Positions 33,377-43,276 of a DNA stretch of 64,000 nucleotides are shown one piece after another. The stretch's first letter is position 1; each line of letters opens with the position of its first letter. This DNA comes from Paenibacillus aestuarii (lineage in GTDB: Bacteria; Bacillota; Bacilli; Paenibacillales; NBRC-103111), in NCBI RefSeq assembly GCF_027789125.1, contig NZ_JAQFVF010000092.1:1-64000 (forward strand), in the 5' to 3' direction. The position numbers were made by a program, and so were the translations under genes. The notes under the pieces were generated by a model, which did not search any database, was not told where the DNA came from, and saw only the letters and a list, made by a program, of their open reading frames with translations.

Positions 33377-35107
33377 TCATGCCCTTGCTTTCTTATTTCT
33401 TGCCATGGTAAGCATTTCTCCAGCGTGATGCAGCGTCGTTGCGGTCACTTCGACACCGCCGAGCATCCGCGCCAATTCTTCAATTTGCCCATCCTCCGGC
33501 AAATCCTTCACGCGTGTGAATGTCCGCTCTTGATCGACTTCTTTGCGGATGTAGAAGTGCACATCGGCAAAGCTGGCGACTTGCGGCAAATGCGTGATGG
33601 AGAACACTTGGCAGTTCCGCGATAATGCCGACATCTTCTCCGCGATGGCCTGCGCCGCGCGGCCGCTGACTCCGGTATCGACTTCGTCAAAGACGAGTAC
33701 CGGAATTTGATCCGTGCGGGCGAAGATCGACTTCATCGCCAGCATGATCCGCGACAGTTCACCGCCGGAAGCGATTTTGCTCAAGCCGCGGAGCGGCTCG
33801 CCAGGATTCGGCGCCATCATGAACTCCACCTGATCGATGCCGTCTCTGGTGAAACGCACGCGTCTGCCTTCGACTTCAATGCCGCCGCGTTCATCGGCCG
33901 CTTGCTCCACCTGGACGCGGAATTGTGTCCGCTCCATCTGCAGATCGCGCAGCTCGATCTCGATTTGCGCGGCAAGCTGCTGGGCAACACTGCGGCGGAT
34001 ATGCGACAGATCCAGCGCAGCTAGCGCCAGCTTCTGCTCTTCTTGCGCAAGCTGGGACTCCAGCCTGCTCATATGCTCATCTTTATTTTCGATCGTATCG
34101 ACTTCACGCTTGATCTTCTCTAAATAAACCAACATCTCTTGGATGTTTTCACCGTATTTGCGGCGCAATGAATTGATCATATCCAGTCGCTGCTCGATAT
34201 AATCCAGCCGCTCCGGATTGAACTCAATGTCATCGCGATAATCCCGCAGTTGAAAAGCCGCATCCTCCAGCTGATAATACGCAGACTGCGCCTGCTCAAG
34301 CAGCGGGCCTAACTTGGCCGGGTCCAGCTGCACGATATCCTGCAGCCGCGCTACCGCCTTGCTCGTCGCATCGAGCCCGCGGTTTGTCGCATAGAGCAAA
34401 TCGTACGCTTCGGACGAGCTTTGGTACAGCTTCTCCGCGTTCGCCAGCTTCCGCTTCTCTTCGATCAGCGCTTCGTCTTCGCCAACTTTCAGCTTGGCCG
34501 CCGTAAGCTCGTCGATTTGGAAGCGGTACAAGTCGAGCATCTGCAGCGCCTGCTTGCTCGTTTCCTGCAGCTCGCGCAGTTCCTTTTGCAGGCGTATGTA
34601 AGCATCATAAGAGGCTTGATACGTCTGTTTGGCCGCGCGAATTTCCGCCTCAGCGAACTGATCGAGCGAATGAATGTGCTCTTCGACATCCAGCAGCGAT
34701 TGGTGTTCGTGCTGCCCGTGGATGTTGACCAGCCACTCGCCGGTTTCCTTCAACATCGTCAAATTGACGAGCTGGCCGTTAATCCGGCTGGAGCTTTTGC
34801 CCGAAGCGGTAATTTCCCGGCGAATGAGCAAATGCTCGCTCGGATCCGCTTCAATCCCCAGATTTGAAAGCGTATGCCAAACCGGATGCGAGGGCGGCAA
34901 GTCGAACATCGCTTCAATCTCCGCTTTGTCCGCTCCATAACGGACCAAATCGGATGAACCCCGTCCGCCGACAATCAGTGTCAAAGCGTCAATAATAATC
35001 GATTTCCCAGCGCCCGTTTCCCCAGTCAGCACGTGAAATCCCGATTTAAATCGAATATGTACATGTTCAATAACCGCTAAATTACGAATCGAAAGTTCAG
35101 TGAGCAT
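33377..35107 (-). CDS. recN: DNA repair protein RecN
   Basis: The 576-residue SMC-like ATPase acts early at double-strand breaks. Walker A is GETGAGKSII (about 29-38) and long coiled coils cover about 155-380. The ABC signature region is KIASGGELSRIML and Walker B is VLVFDEVDTGVSG. Length fits the family. It follows argR by 19 bp, as in Bacillus, in the argR-recN-spoIVB-spo0A cluster. Confidence 0.96.
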   Translation of the reverse strand: MLTELSIRNLAVIEHVHIRFKSGFHVLTGETGAGKSIIIDALTLIVGGRGSSDLVRYGADKAEIEAMFDLPPSHPVWHTLSNLGIEADPSEHLLIRREITASGKSSSRINGQLVNLTMLKETGEWLVNIHGQHEHQSLLDVEEHIHSLDQFAEAEIRAAKQTYQASYDAYIRLQKELRELQETSKQALQMLDLYRFQIDELTAAKLKVGEDEALIEEKRKLANAEKLYQSSSEAYDLLYATNRGLDATSKAVARLQDIVQLDPAKLGPLLEQAQSAYYQLEDAAFQLRDYRDDIEFNPERLDYIEQRLDMINSLRRKYGENIQEMLVYLEKIKREVDTIENKDEHMSRLESQLAQEEQKLALAALDLSHIRRSVAQQLAAQIEIELRDLQMERTQFRVQVEQAADERGGIEVEGRRVRFTRDGIDQVEFMMAPNPGEPLRGLSKIASGGELSRIMLAMKSIFARTDQIPVLVFDEVDTGVSGRAAQAIAEKMSALSRNCQVFSITHLPQVASFADVHFYIRKEVDQERTFTRVKDLPEDGQIEELARMLGGVEVTATTLHHAGEMLTMARNKKARA

Positions 35108-35126
35108 TTGCCTCTCCTTCAGCTGA

Positions 35127-35576
35127 TTAAGATAATAATGACATGATTTGATTCACAAAATTTTGACTGTTCTCCTTACCGCGGCAGATGACCAAGATCG
35201 TATCATCACCGCAAATCGTGCCCATGACCTCGGTCCAATCCATATTGTCGATGAGGGCACAGATCGTATTGGCCGTTCCCGGCATACATTTGACGACAAC
35301 CAAATTATCTGTGAAATCGATACTAACAAAATGGTCGCTCAAAGCTCTGCGCAGCCTCTGCAGCGGGTTAAACCGCTGATCGGCAGGCATCGAATATTTA
35401 TATCGGCCATCATCCAAAGGCACTTTGATAAGATGGAGTTCCTTAATATCTCTAGATACGGTCGCCTGCGTGACGTGAAAACCAGCAGCCCGAAGCGATT
35501 CCACAAGCTCATCTTGCGTTTCAATTTCGTTGTTTGTGATGATTTCTCTGATTTTCACATGTCGTTGACCCTTCAT
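35127..35576 (-). CDS. argR: Arginine repressor
   Basis: The 149-residue protein has an N-terminal winged helix (about 1-70, including [27 protein letters not shown] split over two helices) and a C-terminal arginine-binding hexamerisation domain ending [14 protein letters not shown]. It regulates arginine synthesis and catabolism. It lies 2 bp after the small membrane protein gene and before recN. Confidence 0.95.
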   Translation of the reverse strand: MKGQRHVKIREIITNNEIETQDELVESLRAAGFHVTQATVSRDIKELHLIKVPLDDGRYKYSMPADQRFNPLQRLRRALSDHFVSIDFTDNLVVVKCMPGTANTICALIDNMDWTEVMGTICGDDTILVICRGKENSQNFVNQIMSLLS

Positions 35577-35578
35577 GC

Positions 35579-36031
35579 TTACACCTCTATATGAAACGTG
35601 ATTTTTTTGATTTTACTTTGCGCCATGTCGACGTAGAGCATTCCCGCCGCTTCCGGATACAGGAGACTGTAGGCGAGCAGTTGATCCCGGATCCCGCTGC
35701 CGGTCATGTCCAACGGTTTGCGTTCTCTGGCGACTTTCACCACGAACAGCTCGTCATCTTTTTGCGCGAAATAATCGATGAACAAACGGCTTTCCAGTTG
35801 TTCGTGATCATTGATGGTCATGGTGATGGGAATTTTCGTCTTGCCGGCCAGCACATCAAACCCTGCCCCCTCCAGCAGCTCCACCACTTCATCTTGCGGA
35901 ACCTCGGACTGGCTCGGGATTTTGACGTTGTGAGTGATTGGCCTACGCAGCCATCTCTGCAACCTGGTGTACAAATAGACCGCGACTACAAGCACAATGA
36001 GCAAAATGACTGTGACATCGCCCTTTTCCAT
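35579..36031 (-). CDS. Small membrane-anchored protein, unrecognised
   Basis: The 150-residue protein has one N-terminal membrane helix ([19 protein letters not shown]) followed by a cytoplasmic or extracellular alpha/beta region ([29 protein letters not shown]). The start at 36031 follows GAGG at 8 nt. The ATG at 36037 lies too close to the site. A longer frame to 36100 lacks a ribosome site. It lies between tlyA and argR, a place where Bacilli often have a small conserved gene. Role unknown. Confidence 0.75.
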   Translation of the reverse strand: MEKGDVTVILLIVLVVAVYLYTRLQRWLRRPITHNVKIPSQSEVPQDEVVELLEGAGFDVLAGKTKIPITMTINDHEQLESRLFIDYFAQKDDELFVVKVARERKPLDMTGSGIRDQLLAYSLLYPEAAGMLYVDMAQSKIKKITFHIEV

Positions 36032-36089
36032 GTCCATCACCTCGCCATAGTATTCGCGGATTTTACGCAAAAATCCTTTTTTTTCAAGC

Positions 36090-36134
36090 AAAAAACCCAT
36101 CTCAGGGCCCCTACAACGGACGTTAAGATGAGTT
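36090..36134 (-). terminator. Terminator of tlyA
   Basis: Minus strand CTCATCTT pairs with AGATGGG around a 20-nt loop, followed by TTTTTTG. It lies on the tlyA stop and precedes the small membrane protein gene. Confidence 0.75.
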
Positions 36135-36961
36135 TATTTGCCTTGCAATTTCTGCGCTTCCTTCACTGTTGCCGAAATCAGCGAATCCCATGTAGCCTCA
36201 GGAATAGATGCTTCCTCATTGCTGCAAGTCCAATAGCCAAGAAACTCAATATTTCCTTCTCCGCCTGTGATTGGCGAGTAGGTTAATCCTTGCAAATGAA
36301 AGCCGGTTTCCGCTGCAAAGCGCAGCACATTGTGCAGCACTTCCTCGTGCACATCCGCATCGCGGACTACACCGGATTTACCGACCTTCTCCCGCCCCGC
36401 CTCGAATTGCGGTTTAATGAGGGCGACAACGCTGCCATTGTCCTGCAAAATCGCCTTCAGCGGCGGTAAAATGATGCGCAGCGAAATGAAAGACACATCA
36501 ATCGAGGCAAACGTCGGAAGCGCCCCAGTCAAATCTTCCGCTTTGGTAAAGCGGAAGTTCGTGCGCTCCATCACGTTCACTTTCTCATGATTGCGCAAAG
36601 ACCAATCCAACTGATTATAGCCGACATCAATTGCATACACATATTCAGCGCCATTTTGCAAGGCGCAATCGGTAAAGCCGCCGGTCGATGCCCCGATATC
36701 GAGCATCACCGCGCCCTGCAGATCAATTTCGAATTGCTTGAGCGCTTTCTCCAGCTTGAGTCCGCCTCTGCTGACGTAAGGATGGATAGCGCCTTTGACT
36801 TTCAGTGTCGCCTTGCGGCTGATCTTCGTCCCTGCCTTGTCGACAGGTTCTTCATCAGCAAAAACAAGGCCTGCCATAATGGCGGCCTTGGCTTTTTCCC
36901 TGCTTTCGAAATATCCTTGCTCCAGGAGCAGAATATCAATCCGTTCTTTATCTGATGACAT
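36134..36961 (-). CDS. tlyA: TlyA-family rRNA 2'-O-methyltransferase
   Basis: The 275-residue protein has an N-terminal S4 RNA-binding domain (about 4-65) and an FtsJ-like methyltransferase domain with the SAM motif MLDIGASTGGFTDCALQ. Homologues methylate 16S/23S rRNA cytidines. In Bacillus it is YqxC, in the dxs-yqxC-argR order. It is followed by its own terminator. Confidence 0.9.
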   Translation of the reverse strand: MSSDKERIDILLLEQGYFESREKAKAAIMAGLVFADEEPVDKAGTKISRKATLKVKGAIHPYVSRGGLKLEKALKQFEIDLQGAVMLDIGASTGGFTDCALQNGAEYVYAIDVGYNQLDWSLRNHEKVNVMERTNFRFTKAEDLTGALPTFASIDVSFISLRIILPPLKAILQDNGSVVALIKPQFEAGREKVGKSGVVRDADVHEEVLHNVLRFAAETGFHLQGLTYSPITGGEGNIEFLGYWTCSNEEASIPEATWDSLISATVKEAQKLQGK

Positions 36962-36994
36962 AGCGTTCGTGACTTCTCCTTCAAAACAATGAAT

Positions 36995-38881
36995 TTAAGC
37001 GCGTTGGCGCTTGCGAGGCATCAGCTTCTTCACTTCCGCCACTAAATGGTGAGAAGTCAGGCCTACTTCCTCACGCTGCTGCGGCACCGATCCATGTTCC
37101 ACGAAGTAATCAGGAACACCTAGCACTTTGATGGTTTGCCCGATAATGCCTTTGAAGGCGTAGAATTCCAGGACCGCGCTGCCGAAGCCGCCCATCATGC
37201 AGCCTTCTTCCATCGTAATAATCGGCAAACCTTCGGAGGCCAGCTGCAGCAAGTAAGCTTCATCTAACGGCTTGATAAACCGCGCATTGACAACGCGTAC
37301 ATGGACGCCTTCCTTCGCCAGCTGTTCAGCTGCCTCTTCGGCCACTTGCACCATCGGCCCTACGGCAAGCACCGCTGCGTAATCGCCTTCGCGCACAGTC
37401 TCCCACGTTCCGATCGGGATGGCAACAGGCGTCTCCTGCGTGCTCGCACCCGTGCCGCTAATCCGCGGATAGCGGTAAGCGATCGGGCCTTCGTTATATT
37501 CATAAGCCGTCTGCATCATATTGCGCAGCTCACGCTCATCCTTCGGCATCATTAAGACCATATTCGGCAAGGAGCGCAAGAAGGCGATATCGTAGACGCC
37601 TTGATGCGTCTCACCGTCGGGGCCGACAAAGCCCGCACGGTCGATCGCGAAAGTGACATTCAGCTTCGGCCGGCAAATATCATGCACAACTTGATCGTAA
37701 GCTCTTTGCAAGAAGGTGGAATACACCGCAAACACCGGCTTTAATCCTTCGCTGGCCAGGCCTGCGCATAATGTAGCGGCATGCTGCTCAGCAATCCCGA
37801 CGTCAATCATCCGGTCCGGGAATTGCTTGGCGAACTTCAGCAAGCCCGATCCGCCCGGCATCGCCGGAGTGACGGCAATGATGCGGGGATCTTGCGCACC
37901 GAGTTCGATCAGCGTATTGCCGAATACTTCCGTATACATCGGAGGACCCACGGATTTGAGCACCTGTCCGGATTCAATCTTGTACGGCCCCAGACCGTGC
38001 CAAGTATGCGAATCCTTCTCCGCATGCGTATATCCTTTGCCTTTGGTTGTAACGACGTGAACCAGCACTGGGCCGTTCACTTTCTCCGCTTGCTTCAACG
38101 TATCCATCAGCACAGGCAGATTATGGCCGTCTACAGGACCCATATACGTAAAGCCCAATTCTTCAAACCAGACGCCGTTCAGCACAAAATATTTGAGACT
38201 GTCCTTCAGCTTTTCCGCCGTTTTGGCCAGCGTACCACCGATGGCAGGAATTTTCTTTAGTAAATGTTCAACTTCCTCTTTGGCCTTCAAGTAATGACGA
38301 TCCGAACGAATCTTGCTCAAATAATTATGAATCGCCCCGACATTGGGCGCAATGGACATTTCGTTGTCATTCAGAATGACCATAATGTTCTTCTTCTCAT
38401 GGCCGATATGGTTCATCGCTTCCAGTGCCATACCGCCTGTAATGGAACCGTCCCCGATAATCGCGATCACCTTATTATGCTCGCCTTTCAAATCGCGGGC
38501 CAACGCCATCCCCATCGCTGCCGACAAGGATGTACTGCTGTGTCCGGCTTCCCAGACATCGTGTACGCTTTCGGATCGTTTGACAAACCCGCATAACCCT
38601 TTGTATTTTCGCAGGGTGTCGAATTTATCTTTGCGTCCAGTCAAAATCTTGTGGACATATGCCTGATGTCCCACGTCAAAAATCAATTTATCATAAGGGC
38701 TGTGGAACAGCGTATGCAAAGCGATAGTAAGCTCAACCACTCCTAAATTGGGCGCAAGATGTCCGCCTGTCACAGACAGCTTCTCAATTAGAAATTGACG
38801 GATTTCACCTGCCAAAGTCTCAAGCTCTGTCAAGGACAAACGCTTCAAGTCCTCAGGCTGATTGATATGTTCGAGCAGCAC
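36995..38881 (-). CDS. dxs: 1-deoxy-D-xylulose-5-phosphate synthase
   Basis: The 628-residue thiamine enzyme makes DXP from pyruvate and glyceraldehyde-3-phosphate, the first step of the MEP isoprenoid pathway. The thiamine-binding [16 protein letters not shown] and the transketolase C-terminal domain are present, and H-to-GHS residues (AGHSSTSLS) are conserved. It lies between ispA and tlyA as in Bacillus, linking isoprenoid genes. Confidence 0.96.
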   Translation of the reverse strand: MLLEHINQPEDLKRLSLTELETLAGEIRQFLIEKLSVTGGHLAPNLGVVELTIALHTLFHSPYDKLIFDVGHQAYVHKILTGRKDKFDTLRKYKGLCGFVKRSESVHDVWEAGHSSTSLSAAMGMALARDLKGEHNKVIAIIGDGSITGGMALEAMNHIGHEKKNIMVILNDNEMSIAPNVGAIHNYLSKIRSDRHYLKAKEEVEHLLKKIPAIGGTLAKTAEKLKDSLKYFVLNGVWFEELGFTYMGPVDGHNLPVLMDTLKQAEKVNGPVLVHVVTTKGKGYTHAEKDSHTWHGLGPYKIESGQVLKSVGPPMYTEVFGNTLIELGAQDPRIIAVTPAMPGGSGLLKFAKQFPDRMIDVGIAEQHAATLCAGLASEGLKPVFAVYSTFLQRAYDQVVHDICRPKLNVTFAIDRAGFVGPDGETHQGVYDIAFLRSLPNMVLMMPKDERELRNMMQTAYEYNEGPIAYRYPRISGTGASTQETPVAIPIGTWETVREGDYAAVLAVGPMVQVAEEAAEQLAKEGVHVRVVNARFIKPLDEAYLLQLASEGLPIITMEEGCMMGGFGSAVLEFYAFKGIIGQTIKVLGVPDYFVEHGSVPQQREEVGLTSHHLVAEVKKLMPRKRQRA

Positions 38882-39006
38882 GCTTGTTTCCTCACTTTCA
38901 ATGTGAAAATGCTAAGTGTTTACATCATTATAACATAAAATGCGGAAATTCATGTAAACCTGCGAAATAGTTTTCGACATGTCCATGAATTTCAAGATCA
39001 AAAGCT

Positions 39007-39912
39007 TTAATGATCTCTACGCATTAAGTAGTCGGCAAGTTGCAGCAGCCGCTCGGGATTATGCAATTTGGCCTGAATCAGCGCATTTTTGCCTTGTTCG
39101 GTGAGCTCTTTGATCTTTTGTTCAGACGCTTCCATCCCGATAAAATACGGATACGTCACTTTCATCTGTTTCTCGTCGCTTTTCACTGGCTTGCCCAGCT
39201 TCTGCTCGTCACCGATAATGTCCAGGATATCGTCCTGAATTTGGAATGCCAAACCGATCGCATGGCCGAATTCGCTTAAAGCTGCAAACTGCATGTCTGT
39301 TGCGCCTGCCAAATGACCGCCGGCCCGCAAGGAGAAGACAATCAAGTCGCTCGTTTTGTGCGTGTGGATATACTCCAGCTCTTCCAACTTCGTTAAGCCT
39401 TGCTCACCCAGCATGTCAGCTGCTTGCCCGCCAACCATCCCGCGCGCGCCTGCGTAGGCGGAGAGTTCTTCAGTGATGGCGAGTACCCGCTCAGCCGGCA
39501 CGCCGTGTACTTTATGCGCCTGCGTAATGCTGTAAAAAGCGTGCGTCAAAAGGGCATCGCCCGCCAATATCGCCATCGCTTCCCCATAAACTTTGTGGTT
39601 CGTCAGCTTGCCCCGCCGATAATCGTCATTGTCCATGGCCGGCAAATCATCATGAATTAAAGAATACGTATGCACCATCTCGATGGCGCAAGCGACCGGC
39701 AGAGCTGCCTCTGTCGAACCGCCTAGCGCTTCTGCTGCCGCTAAAACAAAAATAGGACGCAAACGTTTGCCCCCAGCCATTAGCGAGTAGTTCATTGACT
39801 CCCGCAGCGGGAGTGGAATGTGCCACGCCGCAGGCAAGGAACTCACTAGCGCCGCTTCCACTGTCTCCGCACTGGCTGAAATATATTCACTGATCGAGGA
39901 CGTCTTATTCAA
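39007..39912 (-). CDS. ispA: Farnesyl diphosphate synthase
   Basis: The 301-residue trans-prenyltransferase shows the first Asp-rich motif in HDDLPAMDND and the second in FQIQDDILDIIGD. It builds farnesyl diphosphate for quinones and undecaprenyl carriers. The start is TTG at 39912, overlapping xseB by 8 bp, with AAGGGG upstream. It is in the xseA-xseB-ispA-dxs order of Bacillus. Confidence 0.93.
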   Translation of the reverse strand: MNKTSSISEYISASAETVEAALVSSLPAAWHIPLPLRESMNYSLMAGGKRLRPIFVLAAAEALGGSTEAALPVACAIEMVHTYSLIHDDLPAMDNDDYRRGKLTNHKVYGEAMAILAGDALLTHAFYSITQAHKVHGVPAERVLAITEELSAYAGARGMVGGQAADMLGEQGLTKLEELEYIHTHKTSDLIVFSLRAGGHLAGATDMQFAALSEFGHAIGLAFQIQDDILDIIGDEQKLGKPVKSDEKQMKVTYPYFIGMEASEQKIKELTEQGKNALIQAKLHNPERLLQLADYLMRRDH

Positions 39913-40168
39913 CCGAATTCCCCTTATCTTCCATGGCCGGCTGGAAAGGCTTGCGGCTAACGGCGCCCGTTTCCCCTTCCACCAGCATCTCAATTTTTTT
40001 CTCAACCTGCTCCAGCTTCACGCCGCACAGATGCGACAGGCGGACACCTTCCTGGTAAAGCTCTATCGCTTTTTCCAGCGGTACGTCGCCGCTTTCCAAC
40101 TGCGCTACGATGCGTTCCAGCTGTTCGATGGCGAGCTCAAAGCTAATTTCCGTCTCTTGATTCGACAT
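39905..40168 (-). CDS. xseB: Exodeoxyribonuclease VII small subunit
   Basis: The 87-residue helical subunit covers the typical SFELAIEQLERIVAQLESGD and a second coiled helix with GVRLSHLCGVKLEQVEKK. It assembles around XseA. The start at 40168 has GGAGGAGAACAAGC and overlaps xseA by 26 bp, while its stop overlaps ispA. Confidence 0.93.
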   Translation of the reverse strand: MSNQETEISFELAIEQLERIVAQLESGDVPLEKAIELYQEGVRLSHLCGVKLEQVEKKIEMLVEGETGAVSRKPFQPAMEDKGNSVE

Positions 40169-41525
40169 GCTTGTTCTCCTCCATTCCCCATACATGACAA
40201 TCCAACCGGCCATCTTTCAGCCGGATCTTGACGACATCCCCGACCTGCACCTGATCCACCGAGCGGATCAGCTTCTGTTCCGCTTCGTCGTACGCCAGGC
40301 TGTAGCCGCGCTGCATGACCTTCAGCGGGCTGAGCGCGTCCAAATGGCGGACGCTGGACTGCCACTCCTGCCGCTTGCCGCGCAGGAGCGACTGCATGGC
40401 CGTGAGCAGCTGCCGGTTCGACGTATCCAACCGACGCTTTGCAAACACGGCCTGCTCTTTGGGATTGAAGCTGGATAGCTTGCGCTCCAGCTTCATATGC
40501 CGTTCCGCCAGCCGCTGCAAGCGCTGGCGCATGCGATAACCGAGCTGCTCCGCCAGCCGGTCGAGCCGTTCCGCAGGCTGCATCAGCAGCTGCCTGCGAG
40601 GATTTGTCAGGAACGGCGAGCGATTCGCGCGGGCCAGCCGTTCCTGTTTGCGCCGCAGCTGCTGAAGCAGCCCGTAATGCAGGCGCTGAGCCTGCTGCGC
40701 CAGCTGCTGCTTCAGCTCGAGGTGGTGCGGCACCGCGAGCTCGGCCGCCGCCGTCGGCGTCGGCGCGCGCAGATCGGCGACGAAGTCGGCGATCGTGAAG
40801 TCCGTCTCGTGGCCGACGGCCGAGATGACGGGAATCGCGGAGCGCGCGATGCTCCGCGCCACCGCTTCCTCGTTGAACGCCCACAGCTCCTCCAGCGAGC
40901 CGCCGCCGCGGCCGACGATGAGCACATCGGCTTCACCGAGCCGGTTCATCGCTTCGATCGCCTTGACAATCGAAGGTGCCGCTTGCGCTCCCTGTACCAG
41001 CACGGGGTACAGGAGAATCGGGATCGACGGGAAGCGCCGCTGGAGCGTGATGATCACATCACGTACAGCAGCCCCCGTCGGCGACGTAATAACGCCGATT
41101 GCGCGTGGAAACCGGGGAATCGGTTTCTTGCGTTCGGCCGCGAACAGCCCTTCGCCTTCGAGCTTCTTTTTCAACTGCTCGTATGCAAGATACAAGCTGC
41201 CGATGCCGTCCGGCTGCATCGACGTCACATAGAACTGATAAGCGCCATCCCGCTCATAGACCGAAATATTGCCGCGCGCGATGACACGCGTCCCTTCCTT
41301 CGGAATAAAGCCAAGCCGCTGATTATGCGAGGCGAACATGATGCTTTTTAGCCTGCCGTCCGCATCCTTGAGCGTAAAATACATATGTCCGCTGGAGTGA
41401 TGCGTGAAATTGGATATTTCCCCCCGCACCCATACGTCCTGAAGCCGGTTATCGCCTTCCAGGAGCAATTTGATGTAGCGGTTCAAATCTTTAACGGAAA
41501 AAATTTTTGTCTCGTTTCTCGCCAT
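40143..41525 (-). CDS. xseA: Exodeoxyribonuclease VII large subunit
   Basis: The 460-residue catalytic subunit has an N-terminal OB domain (about 8-105), the catalytic domain with TSPTGAAVRD and GRGGGSLEELWAFNEE, and a coiled-coil region (about 280-390). ExoVII degrades single-stranded DNA. The start at 41525 (ATG, MARNETK) lies 7 bp after the folD stop, with CGGGA upstream. An earlier ATG at 41540 is possible. Confidence 0.94.
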   Translation of the reverse strand: MARNETKIFSVKDLNRYIKLLLEGDNRLQDVWVRGEISNFTHHSSGHMYFTLKDADGRLKSIMFASHNQRLGFIPKEGTRVIARGNISVYERDGAYQFYVTSMQPDGIGSLYLAYEQLKKKLEGEGLFAAERKKPIPRFPRAIGVITSPTGAAVRDVIITLQRRFPSIPILLYPVLVQGAQAAPSIVKAIEAMNRLGEADVLIVGRGGGSLEELWAFNEEAVARSIARSAIPVISAVGHETDFTIADFVADLRAPTPTAAAELAVPHHLELKQQLAQQAQRLHYGLLQQLRRKQERLARANRSPFLTNPRRQLLMQPAERLDRLAEQLGYRMRQRLQRLAERHMKLERKLSSFNPKEQAVFAKRRLDTSNRQLLTAMQSLLRGKRQEWQSSVRHLDALSPLKVMQRGYSLAYDEAEQKLIRSVDQVQVGDVVKIRLKDGRLDCHVWGMEENKHVESRDGN

Positions 41526-41532
41526 ATCCCGA

Positions 41533-42399
41533 TTATGCATGGACGCCGGCATGAGCAGCCCGACGAGCGGCATCGACCGTATTGCGCAGCAGCATCGTAA
41601 TCGTCATCGGTCCGACACAGCCGGGCACCGGCGTGATCGCACTCGCTACTTCTTTGACCGCTTCAAAATCGACATCGCCAGTCAGCTTGCCGTCCGCAGG
41701 CCGGTTCATGCCAACATCGATTACGACCGCGCCAGGCTTTACATGATGCGCCTTAATGAGATGTGCTTTGCCTACGGCTACGACAAGAATATCGGCTTGC
41801 TTGGTGATTTCCTCCATATTCTGCGTGCGGGAATGCACGATGGACACCGTTGCGTTCTCCCGCAGAAGCAGCATCGCCATCGGTTTGCCGACAATGTTGC
41901 TGCGGCCTACCACGACGGCATGCTTGCCGGCAATTTCTACACCGGTGCGTTTCAGAATCTCAATGACGCCATGCGGTGTGCACGGCTTCATGCCGTCCTT
42001 ACCGATCATCAGGTTCCCGACATTGACCGGATGGAAGCAGTCAACGTCTTTCGCCGGATCAATCTCATCCACAACCGCCTCTTCGTCAATATGCTTCGGC
42101 AGCGGCGATTGAACCAGAATCCCGTTGATACGGCTGTCCTTGTTGAACAGGCGGATAAGTGCAATTAACTCCTGCTGTGTCGTGTTTTCCGGAAGTCTGT
42201 GAACCTCTGAATAGATGCCGACATCATCGCATGCTTTGGCTTTGTTGCGAACATAAACCTGTGAAGCTGGATCCTCTCCCACGATGATCACAACCAGACC
42301 AGGTTGATGGCCAGCCGCAGTAAGCTCGGCAACTTCCGTTTTGATTTCCTCGCGAATGGAGCTTACCAGCTCTTTACCGTTAATGACTTGTCCCGACAT
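41533..42399 (-). CDS. folD: Methylenetetrahydrofolate dehydrogenase/cyclohydrolase
   Basis: The 288-residue bifunctional enzyme converts methylene-THF to formyl-THF. Folate-binding VGEDPASQVYVRNKAKA (about 37-53) and NADP-binding AVVVGRSNIVGKP are clear. The start at 42399 has GGGGGGAATC upstream. It follows nusB and precedes xseA. Confidence 0.95.
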   Translation of the reverse strand: MSGQVINGKELVSSIREEIKTEVAELTAAGHQPGLVVIIVGEDPASQVYVRNKAKACDDVGIYSEVHRLPENTTQQELIALIRLFNKDSRINGILVQSPLPKHIDEEAVVDEIDPAKDVDCFHPVNVGNLMIGKDGMKPCTPHGVIEILKRTGVEIAGKHAVVVGRSNIVGKPMAMLLLRENATVSIVHSRTQNMEEITKQADILVVAVGKAHLIKAHHVKPGAVVIDVGMNRPADGKLTGDVDFEAVKEVASAITPVPGCVGPMTITMLLRNTVDAARRAAHAGVHA

Positions 42400-42429
42400 G
42401 TTGATTCCCCCCAAAAGATTTCGATGAGA

Positions 42430-42888
42430 CTAAGACTGCACGACTTTACGTTTCAAATTGTCAATTTCTTTCAACATCTTGCCAAGCACACCGTTAACGA
42501 ACTTGCCAGATTCATCCGAGCCAAAATGCTTCGCCAAATCAATCGCTTCGTTGACGACAACTTTCGGCGGCGTGTCTTCCCGATAGACCATTTCGTATAC
42601 AGCGAGTCGCAGCACTTCTCTGTCGATTCTGGAGAGCCTGTCGATTTGCCAGCCCTTCAGGTACTCAGCCAGCAGCTCATCGATCTGTACTTTGTTCACG
42701 TAGGTCCCTTCGACAAGCTCAAAGATGAAGGCCGGGGCAATTTTCTCGCTAGGCACGTCCAACTGCGCTTCGTTGTCATTCTCCGCTTCATGTACGGCGT
42801 ATTTGACTGCTTCCTGCGGTGTATCTTCATTCATTTGAATCTGGTACAAACTCTGTAAAGCAATTTCTCGTGCAACTCTTCGTTTCAT
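42430..42888 (-). CDS. nusB: Transcription antitermination factor NusB
   Basis: The 152-residue helical protein has the N-terminal RRVAREIALQSLYQIQ and the C-terminal VVNEAIDLAKHFGSDESGKFVNGVLG. It works in rRNA antitermination with NusE. A hairpin with a T-run and AGGAGG sits just before its start, so it may be attenuated. Confidence 0.95.
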   Translation of the reverse strand: MKRRVAREIALQSLYQIQMNEDTPQEAVKYAVHEAENDNEAQLDVPSEKIAPAFIFELVEGTYVNKVQIDELLAEYLKGWQIDRLSRIDREVLRLAVYEMVYREDTPPKVVVNEAIDLAKHFGSDESGKFVNGVLGKMLKEIDNLKRKVVQS

Positions 42889-42900
42889 TAAGTCCTCCTA

Positions 42901-42924
42901 AAAAGTTTTCCGTCTGGAAAACTT
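42901..42924 (-). terminator. Hairpin with T-run just before nusB
   Basis: Minus strand AAGTTTTCC / GGAAAACTT with a 4-nt loop is followed by TTT-AGGAGG and the nusB start. It looks like an attenuator or terminator placed directly on the ribosome site. Confidence 0.6.
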
Positions 42925-43007
42925 GCTTTCGTTAACTTGGCAAAATGTGAAAGGATCTGCCCAATATTCTTTTTTACTAGTATACGTCATTGTTGAATGT
43001 TTCCAAA

Positions 43008-43039
43008 CAAAAAAATCCATGGAAGGCCCAGGGATTTTA
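43008..43039 (-). terminator. Terminator of the DUF2273 gene
   Basis: Minus strand AAAATCC pairs with GGATTTTTTT around a loop that itself holds TGGGCCTTCCA. It lies on the gene's stop codon. Confidence 0.85.
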
Positions 43040-43264
43040 GCGAAACATTCTCCATTTTTGCGTGAGATAGCGCCAAATGTCTTCTAACAGCACAAAGCTT
43101 TCTTTGCGATCCAGCTTGTTGCCGACATAACACCCTATGAGGACGATGAATGCAAAGATCAGCATGTCCCAAAAACCAAAAAATAAATAGATAAAGCCGA
43201 AGAAAACGCCTGCTGCCACTCCAATCACTTTGCCTCTATGCTGCTCCCACAGCTCATTCCACAT
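43037..43264 (-). CDS. DUF2273 family membrane protein
   Basis: The 75-residue protein has one or two membrane helices (GKVIGVAAGVFFGFIYLFFG and LIFAFIVLIGCYVG) and is typical of DUF2273, found with Asp23/AmaP in the cell-envelope stress cluster. The end is marked by a terminator. Role unknown but linked by context to alkaline-shock proteins. Confidence 0.88.
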   Translation of the reverse strand: MWNELWEQHRGKVIGVAAGVFFGFIYLFFGFWDMLIFAFIVLIGCYVGNKLDRKESFVLLEDIWRYLTQKWRMFR

Positions 43265-43276
43265 GTGGGTTCACCT

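Noticed and set aside
40105-40884. A 259-codon Ala/Arg-rich frame inside xseA, on the same strand in another frame
   Set aside because: GC-rich codon shadow of xseA; composition is all Ala/Arg/Gly and xseA has full family motifs over the same bases.
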